Assembly (NCBI RefSeq): GCF_013304825.1
Contig: NZ_JAAWUO010000002.1
Coordinates: 1-64,000 of the forward strand
Origin: Blautia schinkii
GTDB lineage: Bacteria; Bacillota; Clostridia; Lachnospirales; Lachnospiraceae
Length of the DNA: 64,000 bases
Reading direction: 5' to 3'
A program made the translations under genes and the position numbers. Of this stretch, positions 7,961-17,697 are shown one piece after another. How positions within the stretch are numbered: position 1 is the first letter of the stretch; the number at the start of each line of letters is the position of its first letter. The notes beneath the pieces were generated by a model. That model saw only the letters and a list, made by a program, of their open reading frames with translations, was not told the origin of the DNA and did no database searches.

Positions 7961-9490
7961 TTATTTCCTTAAGATTTTTCTAATTGGACCCATAACAAGC
8001 TGCTTTTCTTCTTCATTCATTCCTAAGAAATACATTGAGAGTCCGTACACAACTGTATAGACAATTGCAAATACTCCCAGTTTAACAAGTCCCGTAATAT
8101 TGGCAAATTTCATAATGAAAAATCCGACTACACAAGGTGCAATCAATGCCGGGATAAACTTTGCAATCTCTTTCCAAAAATAAATCATGTTCATTCCAAT
8201 TCGGGCATGATAATACCAGTTCATGAAGATGGCATTGCCCGCAATAAGAGAAATAGCTGTCCCAAGCGCAGCACCAGCTGGTCCCATAAGTTTAATCAGT
8301 GGAATGCTGATAAATACGTTGGCAATCGCAATTGCCAAATAGACAACTGCCCTTGCCTTATGCATATTCTTGGCTCTTTGAATCTCAATTCCAAGGTTTT
8401 GTATCAGAGGAACTGTAACTGGGACAATTAACAAAAGCGCAACTATATATGAGGCCCCATATTCAGGTCCAGCCCATATTTTCACAAACGGAACGCCAAA
8501 AAATACAAATCCCGATAGAATCAGCCCTAAAACCATAAACTGAATACGTCCAACCTTAGTAAAAAGTCTTGTCAGTTGTGCATCATCATTTGATTCAGCT
8601 ACTATGCGGTTAACCTTGGGAACAAAAACATTTGAAATAGACGACGAAAACTGAAGATACAATGTGTTGATTTGTCCTCCAACACCGTATACAGCAACCG
8701 CCGTTGTTCCTGCTAATCTTCCTAACAAGAATTTATCAACACTCCAGTTGATCTGATCGATAATCTGATTTAAAAAAATGAAGAAAGTAAATACCCACAT
8801 TTCTTTCAACAATCCAATTTGAAGCCCGCGGAACTCAAAGCATATATGTAATTTCTTAAAGCAGTAGAACATATTGGATAGCAATACTGCAAAGGTCAGA
8901 AATGTTGTAACGGAAACCATACCAATCGAGCCGTACCCCATAATAAGCAACGGTAGCGTCAAAAATGGGCTGAACAAATTCTGAAGAAGAATCAGCAACT
9001 TTTGAAATAGAAATTTTTCATGAGCAGTAATCGAACAGTTAAATACACTGTTCGGGAATGTCATTGCAAGATTAATAATAAGGAGTCCCATTAATATTCT
9101 TGCTGTTTCATATTCGCTATCTGTAAGTCCTGTGCCAAAAATGCCACGGATATTTCCAATCATCACAATTCCACAAAGAATGCAAATCACAGAAATCGAA
9201 CAGAAAATGATCATGAACATACCGTTCAGCTTTGCAACTCCATCTTCGTCCTTTTGTGCTTTATATCTTGAATAGAAACGTAAATAGGAACTACCAAATC
9301 CTAGGCTTAATAAGCTCAAATAAGAAACAACTGAATATACAAGTTGGTACAGTCCATATTCACTTTGTCCCAAAAGGTGAAGCATAATTGGAGTGTATAC
9401 GAGATTTACCAGTATCTTAATTATTTCCCCGGCATAAGATAAAATCACTCCCGCCTTACGCTGATTAATTGTCATATCCTTTTTCCTCAA
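7961..9490 (-). CDS. Oligosaccharide flippase (Wzx, MOP superfamily)
   Basis: 509 residues with about 12-14 hydrophobic segments spread evenly and the N-terminal pattern (ILSYAGEIIKILVNLVYTPIML) of polysaccharide-export MATE-like flippases. It should flip lipid-linked repeat units across the membrane for polymerisation. It overlaps the 3' end of the pyruvyltransferase by 26 bases if it starts at 9490; an ATG at 9475 (MTINQRKAG) is an alternative. The phase-variable acyltransferase follows four bases after its stop. Confidence 0.9.
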   Translation of the reverse strand: MRKKDMTINQRKAGVILSYAGEIIKILVNLVYTPIMLHLLGQSEYGLYQLVYSVVSYLSLLSLGFGSSYLRFYSRYKAQKDEDGVAKLNGMFMIIFCSISVICILCGIVMIGNIRGIFGTGLTDSEYETARILMGLLIINLAMTFPNSVFNCSITAHEKFLFQKLLILLQNLFSPFLTLPLLIMGYGSIGMVSVTTFLTFAVLLSNMFYCFKKLHICFEFRGLQIGLLKEMWVFTFFIFLNQIIDQINWSVDKFLLGRLAGTTAVAVYGVGGQINTLYLQFSSSISNVFVPKVNRIVAESNDDAQLTRLFTKVGRIQFMVLGLILSGFVFFGVPFVKIWAGPEYGASYIVALLLIVPVTVPLIQNLGIEIQRAKNMHKARAVVYLAIAIANVFISIPLIKLMGPAGAALGTAISLIAGNAIFMNWYYHARIGMNMIYFWKEIAKFIPALIAPCVVGFFIMKFANITGLVKLGVFAIVYTVVYGLSMYFLGMNEEEKQLVMGPIRKILRK

Positions 9491-10532
9491 CTAAACATCT
9501 TTCTAAATATTCTCTAAAGATTGCTCTCTCATCACGCAATTTTTCAAATATTCCTTCAAAATTAATTTCAAAAGGCGCCGAAGTATCCAATTGGCTAAAA
9601 CTTCTTGAACGAATCCCCAACTTGCAGTACAGTGTTTGGAACCTACTATTCATATTAAGAGAAGTGCCTCCGCGGTTGCTAACAACGAACGGCTTACGAT
9701 GTAAAATAGAAAATATTATACCGTGATATGAATCGGTAAAAACGATTTTTGCATTATGGATTAAATATATAAAAGCATCAGGTCCCAGCGTTAGATATTT
9801 TTTTTCCTTCATTAAATTAACCATTTTTAATTTATGCGTACTACAAAATGATTTGATTTTTTCATTTTCCTGATTACTTCCCAACATATAAATCAATGCA
9901 TAATCATCCTGCAACTCAATGTCAGGTTTTTTTTCATATTTATCCCAAAAATCCGCATCAAACATGAGCGTTGGATCTATTAACGTCTCCACTTTTTTCC
10001 CGGACAGCATTGAAATCAACTGAGAGCCTGTATACTCTCTCGATGATAAATAACGAAACCCCGTTAAATATTTCTTGTACAATTCGACCTTGTTAGTCGG
10101 CACCTCTTCCGCAGCAATACTAGGCGAGAGTGCAATTCGCTTATCTGGTGACGCAAATTGTAAGAACAATGTACTATTTACATCTTCAGAGTACGGTGAC
10201 CATATTTGATCACTCCCTGCAATATAATAATCAAAGTCCTTTTCAGGAAAAGATGACGCAGTTTTTTCTGCAATAGGTATATCATAGTAGCGTATGTATT
10301 TTTCATCAAACCGCAAAAAGTTTTGATGACGCTTTAATAAACAGCAATAGTTTCCACTTAATAATTGTTTCACATTTTTCTTAATATTAAATCCTATTGG
10401 ATACTCTAATGGAGTCTGTTTTATAGTATAAACATCTTCAAAATAACTATGCAAGATTTCTTGCACTGCAAGATTTTGTAATCGCTGTCCATAATTATCT
10501 CCATAAGTAAATGTTAAAATTGCTACTTTCAT
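9465..10532 (-). CDS. Polysaccharide pyruvyl transferase family protein
   Basis: 355 residues of the WcaK/CsaB family, which adds pyruvate ketals to sugars using phosphoenolpyruvate. It opens KVAILTFTYGDNYGQRLQNLAV, carries DYYIAGSDQIWSP and IVFTDSYHGIIFSILHRKPFVV, all family hallmarks. The FrhB-like and ferredoxin genes that commonly accompany it are in the same operon. The start directly abuts the polymerase stop. It would give the polymer an acidic ketal, an additional charge on top of uronic acids. Confidence 0.9.
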   Translation of the reverse strand: MKVAILTFTYGDNYGQRLQNLAVQEILHSYFEDVYTIKQTPLEYPIGFNIKKNVKQLLSGNYCCLLKRHQNFLRFDEKYIRYYDIPIAEKTASSFPEKDFDYYIAGSDQIWSPYSEDVNSTLFLQFASPDKRIALSPSIAAEEVPTNKVELYKKYLTGFRYLSSREYTGSQLISMLSGKKVETLIDPTLMFDADFWDKYEKKPDIELQDDYALIYMLGSNQENEKIKSFCSTHKLKMVNLMKEKKYLTLGPDAFIYLIHNAKIVFTDSYHGIIFSILHRKPFVVSNRGGTSLNMNSRFQTLYCKLGIRSRSFSQLDTSAPFEINFEGIFEKLRDERAIFREYLERCLVEEKGYDN

Positions 10533-11798
10533 TCAACAATCACCTTCTTTACACTTCAAACAACACAATGTATAAAAGAATGCCAAAATACATGTACTAG
10601 AAAATTCTGTTACTAGTTGCGTATATGTCATTAGTATTAAAAATAAAACTACCATAACTGTTGCAAGAAGATTTGACTTTATATTATCCATTGTAATAAA
10701 ATAAATCATAAGCAATATCAATGCAACAAACACTATACCACCAAGCATCAAGAAAACGCTCAAGTCATTTTGTCCAAAATGGTAAAATCCAAAAGCACCA
10801 TTTTGACGCCATGTATAATTACCTAATCCATAGCCTAACATGTGATGGATTGGATCTCCTAATATGTAGACGACAGCTCCTATTCTTTCTGCACTTCCAG
10901 TTGCTTTTGCTCCCAAGTCAAGTCCTTCTGTAATTCTCGTCATAATAGACGTTAGAATTTTATTGGTAGCTTCAATTCTAATTAAAACATTGTAGACAAC
11001 ACAAATACTAGCAATTGCAAATATTATATATTTTGCAATTCCTTTTATTTTATCAACAGTTGTCTGGCTCACTCCCCTATAAACATCATACAGTTTATAG
11101 ATTGCAACAAACAAAGCGATTAGTAGAAAGCAAGTCTTGTTGTCATTTTTTGTAGATATCCAAAGCATGAAAGCAAGCACAATTATATTATATACGCCAA
11201 ATGCAACCCGATAATTTTTGTTTTTAATTTTCCCATATATATCAATATTTAAAACCGTCATAAACGCGGTATACAGTCCTAGTAATGGCGTTCCATTATA
11301 ACCAAGAAGTCCACAAATTAGGTCTTCCTTCATAGGATTGACAACACCGTCTGGATGCTTTCCTGCCAAAGCTAGATTTCCTCCGAGTTCTATCATAAGA
11401 GCTGGAATATTAACAAAATAATATACATTAAAGAGCCATGCACATTTATAAAAGAACCGTGACAATGTTTCTTTTCGATTGCCAATCAAATAGCCGACAA
11501 ATACAAACACACAAAGTGATGGAAAAAACAATTTGAAATTCTGCATACCAACAGAAGTGTTATTATAGGCACTATACCAAAAATACACTAATGTTATTAG
11601 AAACCAAAAAAATCCCTTTGCAATCTTTCGATATCCCCTAATTCGTGAAATAAATTGAAATAGAAGTAAAAGCAAAAAAATATACGAATATCTCCTTGTA
11701 AGGTTCAGCCATCTTATGCCCATAACTTGGACAATCAACATCAAATAGAGTACTTTTTCTAATAAATCTTGTTTTCCTATTTTTAATCTAAATCGCAT
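10533..11798 (-). CDS. Polysaccharide polymerase (Wzy/O-antigen ligase-like)
   Basis: 421 residues with 10-12 hydrophobic segments and a larger hydrophilic loop around residues 280-330 (MTRITEGLDLGAKATGSAER followed by GYGLGNYTWRQ), the architecture of Wzy polymerases. Sequence conservation in the family is low, so the call rests on topology and on position between flippase, pyruvyltransferase and glycosyltransferases. It is the only polymerase candidate in the operon. Base composition is strongly AT-rich. Confidence 0.75.
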   Translation of the reverse strand: MRFRLKIGKQDLLEKVLYLMLIVQVMGIRWLNLTRRYSYIFLLLLLFQFISRIRGYRKIAKGFFWFLITLVYFWYSAYNNTSVGMQNFKLFFPSLCVFVFVGYLIGNRKETLSRFFYKCAWLFNVYYFVNIPALMIELGGNLALAGKHPDGVVNPMKEDLICGLLGYNGTPLLGLYTAFMTVLNIDIYGKIKNKNYRVAFGVYNIIVLAFMLWISTKNDNKTCFLLIALFVAIYKLYDVYRGVSQTTVDKIKGIAKYIIFAIASICVVYNVLIRIEATNKILTSIMTRITEGLDLGAKATGSAERIGAVVYILGDPIHHMLGYGLGNYTWRQNGAFGFYHFGQNDLSVFLMLGGIVFVALILLMIYFITMDNIKSNLLATVMVVLFLILMTYTQLVTEFSSTCILAFFYTLCCLKCKEGDC

Positions 11799-11824
11799 CT
11801 TCTACCCCTCTACTTATTCATCGC

Positions 11825-13108
11825 TTAGTGCTGAAAATATATGAATTTTCCCACAATATATAGAACAGGGTTTTTAAATACATTATTTTTGTTTTCTTTT
11901 AATAAGTTTCTTTCATCAAAAATAAAATCAGATATATCCGGATTCATCCGCATATCAATAATTTTTTTTCCTGTTCGCTGATACTCGTCAACATCTTTTC
12001 GGGATTGACCACTTTTGATCCACTCAATACATTTATCTATATCTTCAAAAACAATCCCATTCTTATTGAATAAAGTCATTGCTGCAATATTCCCGCTATT
12101 AGGATTAGTTATTACAAAACAGCCTGCAGATGTTGCCTCAAAATATGTATAGCTATATGTTTCTTGACATTTTGACCATTGAAAAACAATATCGATGTTT
12201 AAATCTGCAAGCTGTTCCTGCATTGTCTTCGAGGTCTTTTCTCGATAATCAACACGAATTGTCTTTACATCATCATCCTTGTGATATATATTAGAATTTC
12301 CCAGATAATAAAATTCATATTGTTCCTTTGATGCTGCATTGACTAGTCTATTCCATTCTGCAAAACCTTTGTGATTGGCCGGCTGACCCATATATGCAAT
12401 CCGAAGTTTTTTCGCTTTGTTTTTAATCTCGCAATGCTTCCATCCATATATAAGGTGAGAGCGAACAGTGCACCTTACATGAATGTCAAAAACTCTTTTT
12501 AAGTTTTCTAGCGTATTCATTGATGGACAAATAAACATATCCAAATTTGATCTTATATCGCAAAAAAAATCAGCAGAGCTTTTATAATTTTTAATTGCCT
12601 TATCAAGATAATTGCAATTTCCACAATTTGTCTCACATGGAATTACAATTTTCTTATCGCAGGCAGTTCCAGACTTGCTGCTCCAAAAAACATAAGGACA
12701 AACCGATGTAAAATCATGTACAATATATCGAATCGGAAGATTTAATCTATTTAATTGAGTCCCAAGTGTTTGTTTTTCAAAATAGTTCATCTGATTGATT
12801 ATAACGCCTTGGAAAGCAACGGAATATTTATAGGATATACTATTGAGCACTTTTTCAAGTTTGCATAATTCGAATGTTCCATAGTAACATTCGTTTAAAT
12901 TAATAGAAACAAATTCTATATTCTTACTTTTAACGATTCTTTTTGCAATGCGATTCAACCTTCTAAGTGGATAAACTTGTACTACAAAATATCCTTTTAA
13001 TAGCAGCCTTCCCACAATTTCAGATAGAAATTTTTCTGTTCCACCTGTTTCACGCGTATAATCCGAATTGGAAAAGAAAACTATTCCTTGTTTAACACCT
13101 TTTGTCAT
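11825..13108 (-). CDS. Glycosyltransferase, GT4-like
   Basis: 427 residues with a GT-B layout. The N-terminal domain begins VFFSNSDYTRETGGTEKFLSEI, a glycine-rich acceptor-side loop; an unusual Cys cluster lies near residues 150-165 (CETNCGNCNYLD). The C-terminal domain carries RIAYMGQPANHKGFAEWN and YFEATSAGCFVITNPNSGN, the usual donor-binding E-x7-E region. It most likely adds one sugar of the repeat unit from the cytoplasmic side; sugar unknown. The Cys motif resembles those of GT4 proteins acting on capsules, its role unclear. Confidence 0.75.
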   Translation of the reverse strand: MTKGVKQGIVFFSNSDYTRETGGTEKFLSEIVGRLLLKGYFVVQVYPLRRLNRIAKRIVKSKNIEFVSINLNECYYGTFELCKLEKVLNSISYKYSVAFQGVIINQMNYFEKQTLGTQLNRLNLPIRYIVHDFTSVCPYVFWSSKSGTACDKKIVIPCETNCGNCNYLDKAIKNYKSSADFFCDIRSNLDMFICPSMNTLENLKRVFDIHVRCTVRSHLIYGWKHCEIKNKAKKLRIAYMGQPANHKGFAEWNRLVNAASKEQYEFYYLGNSNIYHKDDDVKTIRVDYREKTSKTMQEQLADLNIDIVFQWSKCQETYSYTYFEATSAGCFVITNPNSGNIAAMTLFNKNGIVFEDIDKCIEWIKSGQSRKDVDEYQRTGKKIIDMRMNPDISDFIFDERNLLKENKNNVFKNPVLYIVGKFIYFQH

Positions 13109-13138
13109 TCAGCTTTTCTTCCTTTTCTTTTTTCTTCA

Positions 13139-14083
13139 TTATGAACAAATACACGTCCATAAAGCACTCCATTTATTTTGATACAGTCGAAATTTTAAGA
13201 CATATATAAAACGATCAATCTTACGTTTTTTTTCAAAAGAAACAGCACCATCTATTAGTTCCTGATAATCAGTTCCAATCGCATCAATACAACTACAACA
13301 TGCTAATTGTCTTATTCGTTGATATAATCCACTTCGGGTAATTTCCATCTGTCTTCCCGAAATAACTCTACTACAGATTTCTCGAATTCTTGAAGAACGA
13401 GTTATATGCTTTGCTCCAAGCGTATTGGTCCCATGCTGACGGTATAATGCTAACGGCTCATCTAGATATTCGATTTTTCCGATAACACTTGCTATTAACA
13501 TTACCCACCAATCATGCATAATTATATTATTTGTATCCTCAACCACTGATGCCTTCGCTAACGTGTTATTGATAATCATTGTACATCCCGCTGCATACCC
13601 TTTCATAACAGCACGATCTATTGTGATTTCATCAACTGATAGAGCATTATACTTTATAAAAGACGAAGCAATCTCTTTTAGATTTTCGTCAACGACCTTC
13701 ATATCACAATATACGAGCGCTGACACGGCTGGATTATCACTTTCCAGTTTTTTTATTGCTTCCACCGATTTTTCAATCTTGTTCGGTAACCAAACATCAT
13801 CCTGATCACAAAACATACAATACTTAAATTGGACTCCAATTTTCTTCAACATATAAAGAAAATTACTTTTGGCACCACCACACGTTCCTGATTTAAGTCT
13901 TATGAAATTATCGTTGACTTTGCAGAATTCATCTATGATTTTGCAAGTCGAATCCGTTGAGCCATCGTCGTGTATATAGCAAACAAACTCACTATAGGTT
14001 TGATTCTTTATTGACTCCAACATCTCTAAGACATACTTTTCACCATTGTATGTCGCCATAAGCACACAAACTTTACTGTCCAT
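13139..14083 (-). CDS. Glycosyltransferase family 2 protein
   Basis: 314 residues, GT-A fold. VCVLMATYNGEKYVLEMLESI and CYIHDDGSTDSTC give the nucleotide-binding loop, CDQDDVW supplies the metal-binding acids and MHDWWVML the acceptor-side motif. It belongs to the RfbF-like rhamnosyltransferase-type group by overall pattern, and rfbABCD in the same operon would provide dTDP-rhamnose. It is followed upstream in the operon by a second GT2 of the same subgroup (14093), suggesting duplication. Confidence 0.85.
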   Translation of the reverse strand: MDSKVCVLMATYNGEKYVLEMLESIKNQTYSEFVCYIHDDGSTDSTCKIIDEFCKVNDNFIRLKSGTCGGAKSNFLYMLKKIGVQFKYCMFCDQDDVWLPNKIEKSVEAIKKLESDNPAVSALVYCDMKVVDENLKEIASSFIKYNALSVDEITIDRAVMKGYAAGCTMIINNTLAKASVVEDTNNIIMHDWWVMLIASVIGKIEYLDEPLALYRQHGTNTLGAKHITRSSRIREICSRVISGRQMEITRSGLYQRIRQLACCSCIDAIGTDYQELIDGAVSFEKKRKIDRFIYVLKFRLYQNKWSALWTCICS

Positions 14084-14092
14084 TTTTCCCCC

Positions 14093-14989
14093 TTATAGTA
14101 AATTCAGAAGTACGCGGATTCTATATGAACGCACAGCATTCTTGTCCATGCCTTTCATCTCACCGATCTCCATAATTTTCCATTTACCGATAATGCTTTT
14201 TTTGTAGTTACTCATATACATTAAATAATCCATGTCGTCTCTCTGAATCTGCTTTTCACTGGCAATTAACTCTTCCGCTACAATTGACATAGAGTGCTTA
14301 CTGCTATTTTTCCAATTCCATAATACAGTTTTTAGTTTTTGAACGCCGGTTTTATTGTTCTTTGCCACAACATTATTAGAATGAACTCGATATCCAAAAT
14401 GAGGCTCCATATCCCAGTAAATTGAGCCTTCGCAGTTTGCATACAACATAACAATCAAATCATGCATAGGAATGCAACTTATGTTTGCAGTCCTAATACG
14501 TTGGCACAATGTATCAGAAAAAATCATAGAACATCCTTGAGTACAACCCGAGACAAACAATTTCCGAATAGTCATATTAGGTGTTCTGTTAGTTCGACAT
14601 TCTTTAATAACTGTGCCGTTCTCATCTATGATGCGGCAGTTACAAGCATACAAATACGTATTACCCTTAAGGTGCTCAATTCCCTTTTCGATTTTATTAG
14701 CATCCCAAATGTCATCCTGATCGCAAAAAGCATAATAGTCGGCTTGAATTTCAGGATTCATCAATAACATCCAGAAACTCATTGCCGGACCTGCATTTTT
14801 TTCTTTATATAAAACTATCTTTATTTTCTTCTTCCAATTTTCAATGATATCAAAAGTATTATCTGTACTACCATCATCTCTGATGTAAACTGTCATTTCG
14901 TCAGCAACTGTCTGATTTGCTAGACTTTCCAACTGCTTATCCAAAAAAAGGTGTCCATTATATGTTGACATTAAAACCGCAATTCTCAT
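14093..14989 (-). CDS. Glycosyltransferase family 2 protein
   Basis: 298 residues, GT-A fold: IAVLMSTYNGHLFLDKQLESL, YIRDDGSTDNTFD, CDQDDIWDAN and CIPMHDLIVMLYAN. It is clearly paralogous to the neighbouring GT2 at 13139-14083, with matching motifs and spacing, and is a second rhamnosyltransferase candidate. The gap to the neighbour is nine bases. Confidence 0.85.
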   Translation of the reverse strand: MRIAVLMSTYNGHLFLDKQLESLANQTVADEMTVYIRDDGSTDNTFDIIENWKKKIKIVLYKEKNAGPAMSFWMLLMNPEIQADYYAFCDQDDIWDANKIEKGIEHLKGNTYLYACNCRIIDENGTVIKECRTNRTPNMTIRKLFVSGCTQGCSMIFSDTLCQRIRTANISCIPMHDLIVMLYANCEGSIYWDMEPHFGYRVHSNNVVAKNNKTGVQKLKTVLWNWKNSSKHSMSIVAEELIASEKQIQRDDMDYLMYMSNYKKSIIGKWKIMEIGEMKGMDKNAVRSYRIRVLLNLL

Positions 14990-15016
14990 AAGACCTCCGT
15001 AAAACCAAAATTCATT

Positions 15017-15688
15017 TTACAGTGTGTTCAGAATTTCGGTTATATCTATATATTTACTTTTTCCAAAAGGCTCATATGATGCCATTATCACATTATTCTT
15101 TGGGAACTGATGAATGATTGTATATCTTCCATCTTCATTCGGCCAATGTTTACATGTGAAAAATAATTTATTTTTGAATGGAAACGACATAAACTTTTCT
15201 ACTTCAGTTTCTGTACAGCCATTTTGATCATTAAATTTGACAAGTATCTTATTCCAATTAATTCTGTTAATACGGCGTTCCCATTTATCTCTAGCTTCTT
15301 GTTCACTGTGATAATGCAGAAAGAAAATTTCTATTGTATTCTTTCCATTAGATAGCACACCAACTGGATAATGTCCAAATCTTTTATCACCGGATACTTC
15401 CGTCATTTCTTTCCACCGAGATTCTTCTGGTTTAATAAAGACAAGCTTACCACCAATATAGCCTTTTAAATCAGACAAAAATTCAATGTAATCTTTTGCG
15501 ATAAAAAACATACCAACTGTCGGTGAGCCTTTCGGCAAATCATATGCTTCATATACAGTCCCACCCCAGCAGTTATTGGATATTATTGTGAAATCCTTTG
15601 TTTTTAAGTATGTGCTTCTCTTTTTGCAGGTAAGTGGGATATATATTTTGTTTCTAAATTTAAGTCTTACCCCTTCGATTGATGGCAT
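15017..15688 (-). CDS. DUF1919 exopolysaccharide-cluster protein
   Basis: 223 residues. TIISNNCWGGTVYEAYDLP followed by SPTVGMFFIAKDYIEFLSDL and a late KILVKFNDQNG are characteristic of DUF1919, a family found almost only in capsule and exopolysaccharide loci. Its biochemical role is not established; a transferase or modifying role is usually guessed. No signal peptide or membrane segment is seen, so it acts in the cytoplasm. It starts two bases before the end of the next gene's spacer, tightly packed with the GT4 at 15691. Confidence 0.8.
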   Translation of the reverse strand: MPSIEGVRLKFRNKIYIPLTCKKRSTYLKTKDFTIISNNCWGGTVYEAYDLPKGSPTVGMFFIAKDYIEFLSDLKGYIGGKLVFIKPEESRWKEMTEVSGDKRFGHYPVGVLSNGKNTIEIFFLHYHSEQEARDKWERRINRINWNKILVKFNDQNGCTETEVEKFMSFPFKNKLFFTCKHWPNEDGRYTIIHQFPKNNVIMASYEPFGKSKYIDITEILNTL

Positions 15689-15690
15689 TA

Positions 15691-16797
15691 CTATTTGTCA
15701 CCTCTTTCAAAATACTGCTGCAACTTCTGAGCATTTTCTTGCAAATCATACCCTATTTCTTTCGCTGCTGAAATTGCTTTTTCAGAAGCATCTACTCGAT
15801 TATTCGATATGGTTCTACTTTCCAAAATGGCATTTTTCCAGTTCTCAGCACTATCAATTGGCAAAAATCTCACTGTATCCGTAAACACACATTCTTTGGT
15901 GATTTTATCTGACAAGATACAAGGCAATCCCATCATTTGCCATTCAACAGCAACCAATGGAAGTCCTTCATGCAAAGACGGAAGAAGCATTAAGTCCATA
16001 GCCTGTAACATATCTGGAACATTTTGAATCGATCCTGTAAATACTATGTACTGACTCAATCCTCTATCATTAGCCATTTGCATAATACTTTTACGAGTCG
16101 TTCCATCGCCCATCAGGTATAGTTTTAAATTGCGTTCTACTTTTAATAGCCGATCCAAAACGTCCAACAAAAAGACCTGATTTTTCTGCGCATTAAAGTT
16201 TCCCACATGGCCAAGAACTAGCGTTTGGGCTGAAAGGCCCAATTTTTCTCTCATATAATCTCTTTTTTCAGAACAAAAAGCATATACTTTTGTATTTCTT
16301 CCATTTTTTATAATGTCAAAAGGTCGATTTCCATAAAGCCATTGGCCTGCTTCGTATCCACATGCCAATGCAACAGTATAATTTCTATAAAATATTGGCC
16401 GCAACAATTTATCTGCCATCTTATGGTCGCATGTGGTATTATGCGAGTGTACTACACGGATTTTACATCCGCACATTCTCGCTATGATAAGTTCTATGCT
16501 TAAAATCGCACTACTTCCATGGAGATAAACCGCATCATACTTTTCTTCTTTCATAAGTTTTACTAATGCAGTTATATACTGGACAACACTAATTTTTCTC
16601 GAAGGGAGGCACTTAATATTTACGCCAATATTTTGAAACTCAGAGATTAATTGATAACTATAATCTCCAGAAGCAATCATATCTAACTGAAATTTTTTCT
16701 TATCAAACAGAGCATAATTATCCAAGATAACTGTGGATATACCTTCCTTTTTTCCTAGACCGGAAGTTGATAATGTAAGTATCTTAATTTTCTTCAC
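15691..16797 (-). CDS. Glycosyltransferase family 4 protein (EpsF-like)
   Basis: 368 residues, GT-B fold. The N-terminal domain includes GLGKKEGISTVILDNYALF and VVHSHNTTCDHKMADKLLR; the C-terminal domain has LVLGHVGNFNAQKNQVFLL and PSLHEGLPLVAVEWQMMGLP, the donor-phosphate and E-x7-E motifs of GT4. Its pattern matches the EpsF/CapM-type enzymes of Gram-positive capsules. It probably transfers a hexose or hexosamine to the growing lipid-linked unit. Confidence 0.87.
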   Translation of the reverse strand: MKKIKILTLSTSGLGKKEGISTVILDNYALFDKKKFQLDMIASGDYSYQLISEFQNIGVNIKCLPSRKISVVQYITALVKLMKEEKYDAVYLHGSSAILSIELIIARMCGCKIRVVHSHNTTCDHKMADKLLRPIFYRNYTVALACGYEAGQWLYGNRPFDIIKNGRNTKVYAFCSEKRDYMREKLGLSAQTLVLGHVGNFNAQKNQVFLLDVLDRLLKVERNLKLYLMGDGTTRKSIMQMANDRGLSQYIVFTGSIQNVPDMLQAMDLMLLPSLHEGLPLVAVEWQMMGLPCILSDKITKECVFTDTVRFLPIDSAENWKNAILESRTISNNRVDASEKAISAAKEIGYDLQENAQKLQQYFERGDK

Positions 16798-16823
16798 TTA
16801 TGCTCCCCCTCGTTGTATATGAT

Positions 16824-17695
16824 TTATTTTTTCTGCGGCAATGTTAGCCAACTGCCCATTATTTCATCCCATTTTGAAGGTTTGAACGGCATAAACCCAC
16901 TAAAATGGTAAAAAGTAAGTTCCCCAAAATAAAGGTGTCCATCAACTTCATAAAAGTCGACTCTAACATGCGGAAAATCTTTAGATAGCACCTTGGAAAA
17001 CTCTATCATTTTCTCGAATGTTACAGGCTTTCTTAGTGGAGCCTCGGCATTTGGATATTTTTGCACAATATTCAAATGATTAAACTCTAAATCATAATAA
17101 TCAAATTTCGTTGCATTTTTGATTCTATCAGATGCAACAAACATAAGTTTCGGCTGACCATTAAAGCAAAAAAACTTATAATCACGCAATTCACCATCCA
17201 CATGGTCTTCAAGATATGGTTCTGCAATGATTCGCGGCTCAACATTTTTATATGGCCACTCTCGACCAATATAATAAAAGTTCTGTTTAAGCGCTGCTTC
17301 AATTTTTTCTTTTGCCTTTTGAATGTCGAGCGTACTTTTATCTTTTACGATTACAAGTCCTTCTGAATCATGTGTACACTTCAATACAAACTGATTTGGA
17401 AGCCGATCAAAATCTATATCATCAAACCTGTCCCACACACCAAGAGTCGGTATTGTGTACCCCCCCCCAGAATTTCGTCTACATACTTTTTCACTTCGTA
17501 TTTATCCACAAGGGTAGTGTATAATGGATTGCGGTCGTGTATCTTCAGCCAGTTCAATTTTTCGTTATATGTCCCAGGTTTCTTAAGATTTGCAAACTTC
17601 TTAAAATGCGCAAAATAATTCAACTGGATATACATTGCATCCGGCATAAATCGTAATGCATATCTTATTTTCTTGGCCAATTTATTGCTACTCAT
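16824..17695 (-). CDS. Phase-variable TupA-like ATP-grasp protein (out of frame here)
   Basis: The N-terminal frame (MSSNKLAKKIRYALRFMPD, then PGTYNEKLNWLKIHDRNPLY) is broken at a G9 tract (17460-17468) and ends at 17414. The next frame carries GVWDRFDDIDFDRLPNQFVL, KCTHDSEGLVIVKD and RVDFYEVDGHLYFGELTFYH to 16824. With G7 or G10 the join reads LGG(G)YTIPTLGVWD, matching the TupA-like ATP-grasp family, total ~290 residues. TupA takes part in teichuronopeptide synthesis in Bacillus, so an amide-linked amino-acid decoration of uronic acids is a reasonable guess. ATG 17695 is preferred; GTG 17701 and TTG 17704 are alternatives. Confidence 0.85.
17460..17468 (-). repeat. G9 phase-variation tract in the ATP-grasp gene
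   Basis: Nine Cs on the plus strand, coding strand CTG GGG GGG GGT. Gain of one G or loss of two restores the downstream frame TAC ACA ATA CCG. It is the same length and strand as the tract in the acyltransferase. Confidence 0.9.
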
Positions 17696-17697
17696 AA

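Noticed and set aside
9790-12570. A/T runs of eight in capsule genes as extra phase-variation tracts
   Set aside because: Such runs are expected in AT-rich DNA, and the genes carrying them are in frame with no disrupted partner frames.
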